A program made the translations under genes and the position numbers. A stretch of DNA of 64,000 bases from positions 4,363,684 through 4,427,683 of the forward strand of contig CM038716.1 in assembly GCA_021613375.1 (NCBI GenBank), read 5' to 3'. Shown here one piece after another: positions 45,214 to 56,374 of the stretch (position 1 is the first letter of the stretch; each line of letters starts with the position of its first letter). The notes beneath the pieces are model-generated. The model ran no database searches. It was not told the origin of the DNA and saw only the letters and a program-made list of their open reading frames with translations. This DNA comes from Megaleporinus macrocephalus. Taxonomy: Eukaryota > Chordata > Actinopteri > Characiformes > Anostomidae.

Positions 45214-46475
45214 TAGGGCTGCAGCTATCGATTATTTTAGTAATCGAGTATTCTATCGATTATTACATCGATTAATCGAGTAGTCGGATAAAACATACAT
45301 TTTTAAATAAAAGAGAATTTTAAATATATAAGATAAAATAAGACAGGTTTCTTAATATTGTATTTCTTAAATTGCATATAGTACAGTTTTAAAGAAAACA
45401 TTTTATGAATTACTATTACAGAAATGTATTACTAGACCTATGTATCATACTGGAAGTTCACAGGACTGGCTACTGTACACTCATTTACTTTGCTGAAGCT
45501 TGACTTGCTGACCGGCTTACTGCAAACAAACTAAACTAAAAATTCTTGCTGTATTAGATTTGGTGCATTTAGGCTCCAAATTACTACAAACACCACCTGA
45601 TATTTAGTTTACTGTGTATTTTATGTATCACTGGACGGGAAGAAGTACGTGTGAGAGGTATATGTTTTTGTGTGTGTTTGTAACAATGATCAAAAAGATA
45701 ATGTGAATGAAGTTCAGACTTTTGTTTTTTGTGGTCATGTTCTTAAGCAAAGCTTAGATCATTTACGGACATAACTCGCTATCACACAGACAAGCCGTTA
45801 CATATAACCACAACTAACATACACGCTTTACTAGCCTTCATCTCAACTCACCATCACACTGATTTAAGCTAAATGTTATGGTTACTGAGTGTCGCTCCGC
45901 TCTGTGGACTGAACGTGTAGACTGACTGTTTCTGCTCAGATGCTAAGACACTGATCTGGTGCTCAGTTAGGGGTTTCCGTAAAACTTAGACTCGCTATCA
46001 GTTTGCTGAGAAAGCTCAGTTGCTTGCTCTCTGAAGTTAGCTTCTTATTTGAATACCTCGTTCCACCTTAAACGGTATAGAAGTTACATTCCGGCGCCGC
46101 TAACTGCTGCATCATTTAAGGTGGAAAGGCGGAATTTACATAAGAAGCTAACTTCAGTCTCGTCTTTCTTCAGGTTTACACTCAGTATCGGCTCCCTCGG
46201 CTAGTTCGGTTTTACAGTAGACACTGTGTATGGTTTTCTCTGACCCGTCTCTTCTGTTCTCCTCTCCTTCTTCTCTCTCTCTTTCTCTATTTTGCAATCC
46301 GCGCCATCAAATCACGTCTTCTTCGTGTCACCTAGCAACACCGGAACAGTAAAAGTCATCCGTGTGAAACAGTGCTCTGTATATGGTTGTATTGATTAAC
46401 GAATCTTTGAGGCAAAGAATTTGCTTTGAGGATTTTTTGTAAGCGAGTATTCCTCGAGGAATCGTTTCAGCCCTA
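45214..46475. mobile_element. hAT-type non-autonomous element, 1.26 kb
   Basis: Left TAGGGCTGCAGCTATCGATT; the right end in reverse complement is TAGGGCTGAAACGATTCCTC. The 8-mers outside (GAATGATT, TAATGAAA) share only AATGA, so the duplication is decayed or doubtful. The interior has no transposase but carries the palindrome at 46031-46157. A left-end relative is at about 60296-60375. Confidence 0.65.
46031..46157. repeat. Palindromic foldback element with TTCCACCTTAAA core
   Basis: The outer arms CTGAAGTTAGCTTCTTAT pair perfectly across the element. The inner arms TTCCACCTTAAA (46061-46072) and TTTAAGGTGGAA (46115-46126) are identical to those at 22601-22716. The loop is about 42 bases. 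It is nested inside the hAT-type element. Confidence 0.88.
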
Positions 46476-48160
46476 TAATGAAAACCAACTCTGTAAAACC
46501 AACATGTCAATCTGTGAAGATAAGTTAACAAGAAGATGCACGTTTTATTTACTTTCTCTTTAAATAAACACTTTAAGATGCAGCTTTTTCAAAAGTATTC
46601 AGTTTTTTATATGTAGCTCTTGTTTTTACTTGAAAAAGATATTTGGAGCTTTAAAAATAATTAATTCAGTTCAGCATTTAAACAGTAATTAGTTTGTCTT
46701 TCAGTTGCTGATGGTATAAGATAACTTAAATATACAGGATATGGCACTGATTCATAACACAAGTTAGAAATGATGACGGACCTTGGCCTGAGGAAACCTC
46801 CTCTAACTGGACCTTACTGAGTTCTAATTAAATACCCCTGACATACACCATACATGCTGAGATCGGGTGTACATGATGTGCAGGGATGGTTTCGTACCCA
46901 AATTGGTTGGGAGTGTCTTCCACATGCATGACTGGGCTCAGAGAGAATGCCATGAAAACATTCCCCAGACCATAACACTGCCACCTAGCTGGATGTTAGT
47001 AGTGGGTTCACATTGGACACTTGTGGTCACATTTTGAATGTGTTCTTCAACAGTCCCTGAACTCCTGCAGCTCATACTCTGCTTCCTATCAGTATACTCG
47101 AAGGAAAACGGTAATTAAACGAGACTCCTAAAGTAATGAAAGCCAGTACTTTGCATAACTGATCAAGATAAATGCATGTAGGGCTAAACTAACTAAACTA
47201 CAGTAAACAACACCTGCCCACCGCGTCAAGCCCCTAGTAACGTATGTACACACACACTCCCTCCCTCATTCAGTGCGGCATTACAGCTGGTATACAGCAT
47301 TATCTTCTAGTGGCACCCATAAATAAATGATGTGTGGAGTTATTTAAGGAAGCCTGTGTCGCTTTGATATGAGAGCAGGACACAGCTGTATAAATACACA
47401 GGTATCCAGATGTGACCTTTTCACACCGACACCTTAATGAGATCCTCTGTCGTGTGTCTCTCTCTCTCTCTCCCAGTCTCTCTCTCTTTCATTCATACTG
47501 CACAAAAAGAGACACGTCCCCTGGGTCTCCCTCTTATCTCTGCTGCTGGAATTACTGAGCCCATAAGAATAGGTAGACCAGACGCACTATGTTCTCGTTT
47601 CTTTATGATGGAGTTGGTCTGGAGCGCACTGAATGAACTACAGTTTCAAGCTAATGGACGTGTGTTATGTTCTTTCATCGCTTTTGCTCATCATAATCAC
47701 ACATCCCGCGATTCCTTTATTCCGAGAGGTGAAACGAGAACAATACCACTGAACCGGTTATTATATAAATAGAAGTGGTCTTTTTAATTAGATGTGCAGA
47801 CTGTTGGTCACATATACTCCTCCACTGAAAGAATTAGTGAATGGGTTGTGACCAGTTCCATTGATTTTATTGGATCAGTGTAAGTCACCGTTGAAGGCCT
47901 TGAAGGCTGTTATAGTTTATTACTACTGTCTCTTAAATATATCAACAGATACTCATTTCTATTAACACTAGTGGTAGAGGTAGTCACTTGTATTGCTCTG
48001 TTTCTTTTATGAATCATAAGTCTTTCTCCATTTTCAGAATCTCCCTTTGGTATTGTTTGAATAACAAGTTCATCTGGGAGCGACCACCGTTACACGTTAC
48101 CGCTCAGCGGAAGTAGTCGTGAGAAAAATATTTCCATGTACAAACCTTTCAACCAAACGT
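46476..48160. other. No gene seen; contains an IS630-like scrap
   Basis: 46945-47010 (GAATGCCATGAAAACATTCC, CATAACACTGCCACCTAGC) is a scrap of the mariner-like family of 44448. The remainder is single-copy-looking, with (CT)n at about 47459-47488. A 111-codon ORF near 47437-47772 shows no domain. Confidence 0.45.
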
Positions 48161-48164
48161 TATC

Positions 48165-48756
48165 ACAGTGCATAAGTACACAGATCATGCTTTCACCCAA
48201 GAGCTCTGGAGGTTGACAGCAGCTAGACGGGCTTGGAGACTCAATAAGGTCCTGGTAAGTGCTCACAATTATCAGGAGCCATGCTGGAGTGTGCGTGGGG
48301 GAGGATCCATAGAGCCAACATGACGATTTAGGTGGTCCCAGAGATGCTCAATCCACAGATGCTCAATGTGGTTCAAGTCTGGAGAATTAGGGGGTCCAGG
48401 GTAGTACTTGGAAGTCAATCATCATTACATTGCATAAGTACACAGATCATTATGCTTTGACCCAAGAGCTCTAGAAGGTTGCTACAAGTGTCTGGAGCCA
48501 AGCTGACTGCAGTGCATCCCACAACCGCTGGAGGGAGCATGAGGGAGGATCCATAGAACCAACACCACCATCCAAGAGGTCCCACAGATTCTCAATTTGG
48601 TTCATGTCTGGGGAATTACGGGGTCAAGGGTAGTACTTGGAAGACTTGGTCAGCTGTTCCAGCCAATGTGGGACATTTCTAGCCTTGTGTATGTTGTATG
48701 TCATGTCTTGCTGGAAGATCCCATCCATCTCAGGGAAGACAGTCAGCATGTATAGT
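48165..48756 (-). mobile_element. Two tandem fragments of the IS630-like transposon
   Basis: Copies at about 48165-48413 and 48420-48756 both contain GCATAAGTACACAGATCAT, a degraded reverse-strand DDE motif (CTCAATNTGGTTCANGTCTGG) and GGGTAGTACTTGGAAG. The second continues into CCAATGTGGGACATTTCTAG and CATCTCAGGGAAGACAGTCA. They are diverged tandem duplicates of the family at 44448. Confidence 0.65.
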
Positions 48757-48811
48757 GTACGTGATCTGTGTGTATCCTCTAGCTTACAGTATCGCAGTAT
48801 TTCACAATATA

Positions 48812-49916
48812 CACTATGCTACCAAAAGTATTCGCTCGTCTGCCTTGACACACATGTGAACATGAGTTACATCCCATTCTTAATCCATAAGGTTTAACAT
48901 GATGTTGGCCCACCCATCGCAGCTATAACAGCTTCAACTCTTCTGGGAAGGCTCTCCACACGGTTTAACAGTGTGTTTATGGGAATGTTTGACCGTTCTT
49001 CCAGAAGAACATTTGTGAGGTCAGACACTGATGTTGGGCGAGAGGGCCTGGCTCGTAGTCTCTGCTCTAATTCATCCCAAAGCTGTTCTATCAGGTTGAA
49101 GTCAGGACTCTGTGCAGGCCAGTCAAGTTGTTCCACACCAAACTCGCTCCTCCATGTCTTTATGGGGCTTGCTTTGTGCACTGGCGGACAGCCATGTTGG
49201 AACAGGATGGGGCCGTCCCCAAACTGTTCCCACAAAGTTGGGAGTATGAAATTGTCCAGAATCTCTTGGTCTGCTGAAGCATTAAGAGTTCCTTTCACTG
49301 GAACTAAAGGTCCAAGCCCTACTCCTAAAAAAAGAACCCACATCATAATCCCCCCTCCACCAAACTTTACACTCAACACAATGCAGTCAGACAGGTATCG
49401 TTCTCCTGGCAACCACCAAACCCAGACTCCAGACGGCGAGCGCTTTGCATTACGCTTGCTGATGTAAGGCTTGGATGCAGCTGCTCGGCTATAGAAACCC
49501 ATTCCATTAAGCTCTCTATGTTCTGTTCTTGAGCTAATCTGAAGGCTACAAGAAGTTTGAAGGTCTGCACTGATTGGCTTTGCAGAAAGTTGGTTACCTC
49601 TGAGCACAACGTGACCCTGCTCTGTTGCCATTGTTCCTAATCACTTCCACTTTGTTATAACACCACTGACAGTCAACTGTGGAATATTTGGTAATGAGAA
49701 AGTATCATGGCTGGACTTGGCACAGGTGGCATCCTATCACGGTACCATGCTGGAATTCACTGAGCTCCTGAGAGCGAGCCATTCTTTCACTAATGTGTGT
49801 AGAAGCAATTTGCATGACTAGGTGCTTGGTTTTATACACCTGTGGCCATGGAAGTGATTGGAACACCTGAATTCAGTGATTTGAAGGGGTAAGTGAATAC
49901 TTTTGGCAACATAGTG
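48812..49916 (-). mobile_element. Tc1-like transposon with TA target duplication
   Basis: Left end CACTATGCTACCAAAAGTAT; the right end in reverse complement is CACTATGTTGCCAAAAGTAT. Each is bordered by TA (48810-48811, 49917-49918). At 1,105 bp it is shorter than the roughly 1.6 kb of complete Tc1-like elements, because the transposase gene has internal deletions. Confidence 0.85.
48894..49631 (-). pseudogene. Tc1-like transposase, internally deleted and catalytically dead
   Basis: A single open frame of 245 codons starts [20 protein letters not shown]. It passes through [14 protein letters not shown] (end of the DNA-binding part) and [20 protein letters not shown]. Known relatives have about 30 residues between NAKR and WVWRLPGERY, including the first catalytic Asp; these are missing. 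GGGGIMMW is present. The second Asp site reads [11 protein letters not shown] (Gly for Asp). The third acidic residue is present in [14 protein letters not shown]. The end is [14 protein letters not shown]. The frame is intact, but two of three DDE residues are gone and the N-terminal paired-like domain is shortened. It cannot transpose. Confidence 0.88.
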
Positions 49917-49934
49917 TATTGAATCATATCATAT

Positions 49935-50740
49935 CACCAGGGTTTTGTCAATACGCAGCCTTTTTTGTGAGCAGCAAACTGTTTTGTGGAGAATCTTGGA
50001 ACTTTTATATAATGTTTATCATATAAGGGTCTCCTTTGTGTAGCACGGTTAGCTCCAAACCACTTAGAGCAACAAAAGCATAATGATCTGCAACTGTGAA
50101 ATGTGTTCTCTGTGACCGTTAGGAATGCAGTGCCTGCGATGCAGCATCTGGAGAGCTGGCACAAGCTTACGCATCTAGAGCCTGCTCAAAACGAAGCAGC
50201 AGTAACTAGTTGGACTCTGGTTTTTTGTTTTGGCCCAGCTCCGGTGATTGGCATATCTAGGTGATGCCACTGAATATGCATTGGCACGTCACATACGCAT
50301 ACCCCACAACTGTCACGCAACGCCGGTACGCCATCGCCTCATCCTCCACTTCCTCTCCACTGCTGCCAGGGTTCACTGGGAACCTGAAACGCTCCCACAC
50401 AGCTGGATGGAAGGAAGCTGGCAGGTCTTGTAGCTCCTGCGTGGCGTTCGCCGTAGTGTGACTGACTCAGTCAGACGCCAGTTAGCTTGAGCTGAGCTTG
50501 AGCTTTTTTTGGAGGTTCAGTTTTTGAGCATTTTTATATATAAACATGACCTTTTCCAGCTTCTCTTCATCCGTCAGAAAGAAGAAGGCTGTGTTTCTTA
50601 CTGGGCCTGTATAACTTCTAGAAGATAAATGGGCTCTGTTCTGATTGGCCACCGTGCCTGATTTGGAAAAGCACTTGGAGCTGAAACATTGGATCTTTAA
50701 TATGAGTGGACAGCTCTAAACTACTATAGGCTGAATATGT
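49935..50740. other. No gene seen
   Basis: Single-copy-looking sequence with modest GC around 50230-50460. No domain in the short ORFs. Confidence 0.4.
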
Positions 50741-50748
50741 GTAATATA

Positions 50749-51234
50749 CACTACCACTCAAAAGTTTAGGATCACTTTAGAATTTCATTTCATGCAATTT
50801 TCACGCAATTCACAAACAATATTGTCCATTTCACAATTAATGTAAGTGTATCAGATGATTTCTAAAGAATAAATATGTTTGTATTAAAGCCTATTTTTGT
50901 ATAGAGGCTTATTTAGCATATAGTTCTATTATCAGCAATTCTCAGTCCTCTGTCTAAATCTCCTGGTACGACCGCCAATCCAAGCTAAGGATGTTATTGG
51001 GCTAATTAGTTGTTAGGACACTCTTGCTTAATTGTGATGCACAGCTGAAAAACATTCTACTAATAAGTGAGTATAAAAGGAAGAACAACATTCTAGGTTA
51101 GTTTAGTATCTGAAGCATCAGAGCAGTTGATGGCTTGCTAACCAGCTCACAATGACCAGAAAGAAACAACTTTCTTTAGAGACCCGTCAGTCCATTGTTG
51201 ATTCATTGTGATCCCAAACTTTTGAGCAGTAGTG
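50749..51234 (+). mobile_element. Internally deleted Tc1-like element with transposase start
   Basis: Left end CACTACCACTCAAAAGTTTA; the right end in reverse complement is CACTACTGCTCAAAAGTTTG. TA lies on both sides. A leader sequence is followed by the ATG at 51152, encoding MTRKKQLSLETRQSIV, a plausible transposase N-terminus. It runs directly into the right terminal repeat. All other coding sequence is deleted. Confidence 0.8.
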
Positions 51235-51689
51235 TAAATTAGTTTGGTGAATTAGTTGCTGTGACATCACAAAAACAATTCAAAACGGGCACAGTTTCCA
51301 TATATGGACAGTTTGGACTGGGAGTTAATAGTAAATGTAGAAACTAGGGGTGTGCGATATATATCGTCTATGATAATATCTTAATTGCCATGTTTACGAT
51401 GCGTGAGCTGACGTTATCGAGTACGCTACTGACTGAGAATAAAACAACAATCAGAACGCCTCGACTCCATGCGCTCACTACTTCAGGCTTTAGTACATTC
51501 TGCTGTGAGAGCACTCATACTGTGTGCTAGCCTAGGCTAAAGCTAGCATAGCTGCCTAAACAACACACCTAAAGCTGAAAGTGAGTGAACACACTGCACC
51601 AGGGGAAGAAACTCAGACACCGCCAGCCTTGTCTACAGTCTACCGCCTAAGATTGAACTCCTAGGTGAGGATCATCTTCACTCACGTGG

Positions 51690-51830
51690 AGCTGGTCTGG
51701 ATCTGAAAAGACCGACGTTGCTCAGGAGACGACAGCTTACAGACTTTGTAAGAAAGCAGCCGTTAAAGATCTACACAGCTAATCTGTTCATCATCTCCCA
51801 ACAAACCACCACACATAGTGTAAACAGAGT
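51690..51830 (+). pseudogene. BED zinc-finger remnant of hAT transposase
   Basis: The + strand frame reads WSWSGSEKTDVAQETTAYRL then CKKAAV. After a shift, NLF and HH/NH-like residues follow from TAATCTGTTCATCATCTCCC. BED fingers have W-x-W/F, C-x2-C and H-x3-5-H. Here the first Cys is Tyr, and small indels break the His part. Immediately after the His region, family members read a QYEE-type sequence, and that is where the tandem array begins. Confidence 0.6.
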
Positions 51831-53611
51831 ATGAGGAGTATGAACAGAGTATGAGGAGTATGAACAGAGTATGAGGAGTATGAACAGAGTGTGAGGAGTA
51901 TGAACAGAGTATGAGGAGTATGAACAGAGTATGAACAGAGTATGAACAGAGTATGAACAGAGTATGAGGAGTATGAACAGAGTATGAACAGAGTATGAAC
52001 AGAGTATGAGAAGTATGAACAGAGTATGAACAGAGTATGAACAGAGTATGAGGAGTATGAACAGAGTATGAGGAGTATGAACAGAGTATGAGGGGTATGA
52101 ACAGAGTATGAGGAGTATGAACAGAGTATGAGGAGTATGAACAGAGTATGAGGAGTATGAACAGAGTATGAACAGGGTATGAACAGAGTATGAACAGGGT
52201 ATGAACAGAGTATGAGGAGTATGAAGAGAGTATGAAAACAGTTTGAGGGGTATGAACAGAGTATGAGGAGTATGAACAGAGTATGAGGAGTATGAACAGA
52301 GTATGAGGAGTATGAACAGAGTATGAGGGGTATGAACAGAGTATGAACAGAGTATGAACAGAGTATGAACAGGGTATGAACAGAGTATGAACAGAGTATG
52401 AGGAGTATGAACAGAGAATGAGGAGTATGAACAGAGAATGAGGGGTATGAACAGAGTATGAGGAGTATGAACAGAGTATGAGGAGTATGAACAGAGAATG
52501 AGGGGTATGAACAGAGTATGAGGGGTATGAACAGAGAATGAGGGGTATGAACAGAGTATGAGGGGTATGAACAGAGTATGAGGGGTATGAACAGAGTATG
52601 AGGGGTATGAACAGAGTATGAGGAGTATGAACAGAGTATGAGGAGTATGAGGAGTATGAACAGAGTATGAGGAGTATGAAGACAGTATGAGGAGTATGAA
52701 CAGAGTATGAGGAGTATGAAGAGAGTATGAGGAGTATGAAGACAGTTTGAGGAGTATGAACAGAGTATGAGGAGTATGAACAGAGTATGAGGAGTATGAA
52801 CAGAGTATGAGGAGTATGAGGAGTATGAACAGAGTATGAGGAGTATGAAGAGAGTATGAGGAGTATGAACAGAGTATGAGGAGTGTGAGGAGAGTATGAG
52901 GAGTATGAACAGAGTATGAGGAGTATGAAGACAGTATGAGGAGTATGAACAGAGTATGAGGAGTATGAAGACAGTATGAGGAGTATGAAGAGAGTATGAG
53001 GAGTATGAACAGAGTATGAGGAGTATGAACAGAGTATGAGGAGTATGAACAGAGTATGAGGAGTATGAAGACAGTATGAGGAGTATGAAGAGAGTATGAG
53101 GAGTATGAAGAGAGTATGAGGAGTATGAAGACAGTATGAGGAGTATGAAGAGAGTATGAGGAGTATGAAGACAGTATGAGGAGTATGAAGAGAGTATGAG
53201 GAGTATGAAGAGAGTATGAGGAGTATGAAGACAGTATGAGGAGTAGGAAGAGAGTATGAGGAGTATGAAGAGAGTATGAGGAGTATGAAGACAGTATGAG
53301 GAGTAGGAAGAGAGTATGAGGAGTAGGAAGAGAGTATGAGGAGTATGAAGAGAGTATGAGGAGTATGAAGAGAGTATGAGGAGAGTATGAAGAGAGTATG
53401 AGGAGTATGAAGAGAGTATGAGGAGTATGAAGAGAGTATGAGGAGTATGAAGACAGTATGAGGAGTATGAAGAGAGTATGAGGAGTATGAAGAGAGTATG
53501 AGGAGTATGAAGACAGTATGAGGAGTATGAAGAGAGTATGAGGAGTATGAAGAGAGTATGAGGAGTATGAAGACAGTATGAGGAGTATGAAGAGAGTATG
53601 AGGAGTATGAA
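51827..53611. repeat. Minisatellite of GAGTATGAACAGAGTATGAG type inside the hAT element
   Basis: Basic period 20 (GTATGAACAGAGTATGAGGA), with subunits GAGTATGAACA and GAGTATGAG. Left third: many AACAGAGTATG-only units. Right third: GAAGAGAGTATGAGGAGTAT and GAAGACAGTATGAGGAGTAT alternate. The reverse-strand ORFs of over 600 codons arise because the unit has no stop in those frames. They are not genes. Confidence 0.95.
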
Positions 53612-53617
53612 CATTCA

Positions 53618-53722
53618 CTAAACCAGTGCCTTCGCCCAATGACGCTGGAATTGGTTCCAGCCCCCCTTTGACCCAGACTAGTGGGATAAAGCCTCAGATA
53701 ATAGATGAATGGATGGCTGGAT
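53618..53722 (-). mobile_element. L2/SINE tail captured inside the hAT element
   Basis: CTTCGCCCAATGACGCTGG, TTGGTTCCAGCCCCCC and GATGAATGGATGGCTGGATG are the fish L2/SINE tail with its TGGATG terminal repeats. It occupies the same place, next to the hAT right end, in the fragment at 59757-60003. Confidence 0.65.
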
Positions 53723-54059
53723 GGATATTAATATCCTTTAAGAAGTGTAAGTTAGTAAAATGTAAGACTTTTACAAACACATTTTTAAATATTGTAAAAT
53801 AAAAAAATATATTTTTATCAACAAAATTACAGAAACTATCCAATTTGTTGTCAATATCACGCAACCCAAGTAGAAACTTTAATAATGTTTACACATTGTT
53901 ACGCCTTTATTTAAAAATAAATCAAAAGCAATTCAGTTTTCCATGATATTAGCAACTTAAAGGTTACCACTCGGTTACACTCCTGCTGAAGTTAATTGGA
54001 GTGCATATTATTATTATTAACACAGCGATTTTCTAATTCCTGGCAGGTTTGCTTCCCTT

Positions 54060-54480
54060 CAGATTCATCACACGAGCTCATGCACATAATAAGCACCGAA
54101 ACACCAAAGAGGCTGTGATGGATGATGGACCTTCACCACACTCATCTTTCTCTCCTGCGTCCTGCCACTCGGGCACACAGCGAGAGTAACCGCGCTGTCA
54201 GACAGCTGGCATGGAATCATTTTTCAAACGTAACAGAGCGGTTCATTTATTCGGGAAGGTGTCGCTCTCTTGTTTTCCAGGCTCGCGCGTGTTGTTCTGA
54301 GAAGAGCGTGCCGCGCTCTCGCTCCGCTGCGTGGTTCTTTGCCTCTGAGGGGCTTGGAGCGGCTGTTTTGGAGGCTGGAAAAAAGGCCTTGAGTGTGTTT
54401 TGGCAGGACGTGCGTAGAACCTGCACAGTCACTCTGGCAGGAGAATAGACCCCCAAATGCCAGCGCGGTGTGCACTGTGA
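54060..54480. promoter_or_regulatory. CpG-enriched repeat-free block
   Basis: CpG is enriched around 54270-54340 (GGCTCGCGCGTGTTG, GTGCCGCGCTCTCGC). ORFs on both strands lack known domains. Could be a small CpG island, exon or conserved element. Confidence 0.25.
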
Positions 54481-54824
54481 GAGATTAGCACAGAAAGATG
54501 CTGTGCAAACACACCCACTCGCGCACACACTCACATCTGCTTACACTGCGGAGAGTAGTGAATGAGGGATGACTGTATGGGTGTGTGTGTGTGTGTGAGA
54601 GTGAGAGAGAGAGGGGAAGTGAGAGAAAGAAACACACTTCTATGCACACAGCTTGGCACCCGCTGTATTACAGGTTATTATGATGTGTTATTAAACTGTT
54701 AAAGCATTTAGATCCAGTTCTTTGGGTTTGAATATTAATGAAGTGTTTTGGAATGTAGTCACTACCCCAAGAAAACCAAGCATGATAGCTTTACAAGAAA
54801 ACATAGAAACGCTCTTCACTAATA

Positions 54825-55020
54825 ATATACAGCACTGTGTGAAGGTTTTAGGCACTTGGAGACGTTATTATATTTAAAAAGCTCCTTTTCCAGACAGGAA
54901 GCTTTAATTTACTCAGCAAAACACTTGTTTATTTATATATTTAAACAGTATTAATACAGTAAGTAGTGCTTTTACATACGTCAGTGTGTTTATTAAAACC
55001 CTTTCCAAGCTTTTCCTTGT
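54825..55020. mobile_element. Tc1-type MITE fragment, inverted relative of 63550-63730
   Basis: CAGCACTGTGTGAAGGTTTT then AGGCACTTGG at the left. Inside, TTAAACAGTATTAATACAGT and TAAGTAGTGCTTTTACAT are the reverse of the sequence near 63585-63640. Confidence 0.65.
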
Positions 55021-55120
55021 GGAAACAACTAGAGATGGAAGAATCGATTGGCTATGTATCGGTATCGGCCTATGTTTCTCCAGTTTAGCCAATACCAAGA
55101 GCCGAATGATGGCATTGAAC
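55021..55120. mobile_element. hAT-type end fragment
   Basis: TAGAGATGGAAGAATCGATT and GTATCGGTATCGGCCTATG resemble the terminus at 36251 (reverse). Adjacent right side unknown. Confidence 0.45.
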
Positions 55121-55239
55121 AAATGAGCCTAATTTCTGTATTTACAGCTAACGTTTCATCCAGGAAGACGAGCTGTCCGTAAAACCCCCTTCAGCCAGCT
55201 CCCTGCAATTCCTATCTGAACCACTAGTGGAAATACAGT

Positions 55240-55425
55240 ACAGACCAAAAGTTTGGACACACCTTCTCATTCAAAGAGTTTTCTTTATTTTCATGACTAT
55301 GAAAATTGTAGATTGGTGGCTACTTTGAAGAACCTAGAATATAAGACATATTTTTCTTAGTTTTGATGCCTTCGGTGTGAATCTACAATTTTCATAGCCT
55401 ATTAGTGACCCCTGTCCTATGGGAT
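55240..55425. mobile_element. Tc1-like fragment, internally rearranged
   Basis: CAGACCAAAAGTTTGGACAC and CCTTCTCATTCAAAGAGTTT are a common fish Tc1 terminal sequence. CTATGAAAATTGTAGATT and AATCTACAATTTTCATAG then appear as an inverted pair (about 55298-55402) around GTGGCTACTTTGAAGAACCT, so the interior has been inverted or folded back. Confidence 0.7.
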
Positions 55426-55929
55426 TCTTTAAGTATAGATATATAAAAGCAGTTCAACTTTGATGGCATTTTATAGCCATCAAAGTCTTTCCAGTTCAGT
55501 CGTTGGTTTGAGGAGTTGCAGTATGTCTCTGGTTCAGATTTTGGCTCTGTATGAACTGCAGAACTATCAGTTACATGTGAATTTTTCTGATATTAATGAA
55601 CCAGCTATAAAAGATAGTCATAATAATGCTGGGAATGTAAAACTCAGTCTTTTAACAAACACTGTATGATTAACTGTACTTCTTCGGTGCTATGCATGTG
55701 TGTATATATTCGGTACATGGCGGTTTGCTTTGAAGGTTCTACCACCCGGCCTGCAAAATGATATAGAGGAAATAGTAAATGTTTATGTATTGGAATATAC
55801 ATGGATATGTACATACATTGAAAAATTGTATGCATGGAAATTTCCGTATCATACCATGTTTTCAGTATACTGGTATACTGGTCAGTATACTGGGCGCAAT
55901 AGCAATATTATAGCAACATAGCTTTTTTT

Positions 55930-56340
55930 TGGCCGCCCTGCAGCTTTACCTAAAAAGGGGTATGTGTACACAGCGGTTTGCTCTCAGTGGGATCAACAGT
56001 ATGTGTGCATCAAGTATTTTTTCCTCCCTCCAGCTGAACAGGAGTGATAGAGGACCTCATTCTGCAGTTCCTTTCATTTCATTTCCAATCACATGTGCTC
56101 ACAGGGGGAGTATCTGCCTCACAAGAGATTCTATAAAGTTGAAGTTCATTGTCTGAATCTTATGTGTCTGAGGGTAATGAACGAAGCCACGTATTAGTCC
56201 TCATGCTCGACTGATGCTGAGTATGAATTGTTCATTACAGCTCGTTCTGGCATTCGAAGGATGGCGGGAAGAGGAAGCGCAGACGTTTAGGATTAATGGC
56301 ATCAATAAGTGTAGAGCCGCGGAGCCAGCCTATAGACCAG
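55930..56340. other. Repeat-free stretch, no gene recognised
   Basis: TTTTTTCCTCCCTCCAG at about 56018-56034 resembles a splice acceptor, but the sequence after it has early stops in all forward frames. 56200-56330 is GC-balanced. No firm call. Confidence 0.3.
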
Positions 56341-56374
56341 GGGTATTAATTAGAATTCAGTACGTTCCATATAG

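Larger units (their letters stand above)
51345..53869 (+). mobile_element. Full-length hAT element with perfect 8-bp duplication, transposase filled by a minisatellite
   Basis: Left end TAGGGGTGTGCGATATAT; the right end in reverse complement is TTGGGTTGCGTGATATTG. The flanks GTAGAAAC (51337-51344) and GTAGAAAC (53870-53877) are identical. In order it holds a 5' leader, a decayed BED-finger coding part (51690-51830), a 1.78-kb array (51827-53611), an L2/SINE tail (53618-53722) and the hAT right end. A left-end relative is at 61400. A right-end relative with the same SINE tail is at 59757. Confidence 0.85.

Noticed and set aside
48973..49467. 164-codon forward ORF opposite the Tc1 transposase
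   Set aside because: Antisense shadow of the transposase frame.
51771..53639. Two overlapping reverse-strand ORFs of over 600 codons (Ser-Tyr-His-Thr repeats)
   Set aside because: They span the minisatellite exactly. The 20-bp unit has no stop in these frames, and all frames give periodic low-complexity peptides.
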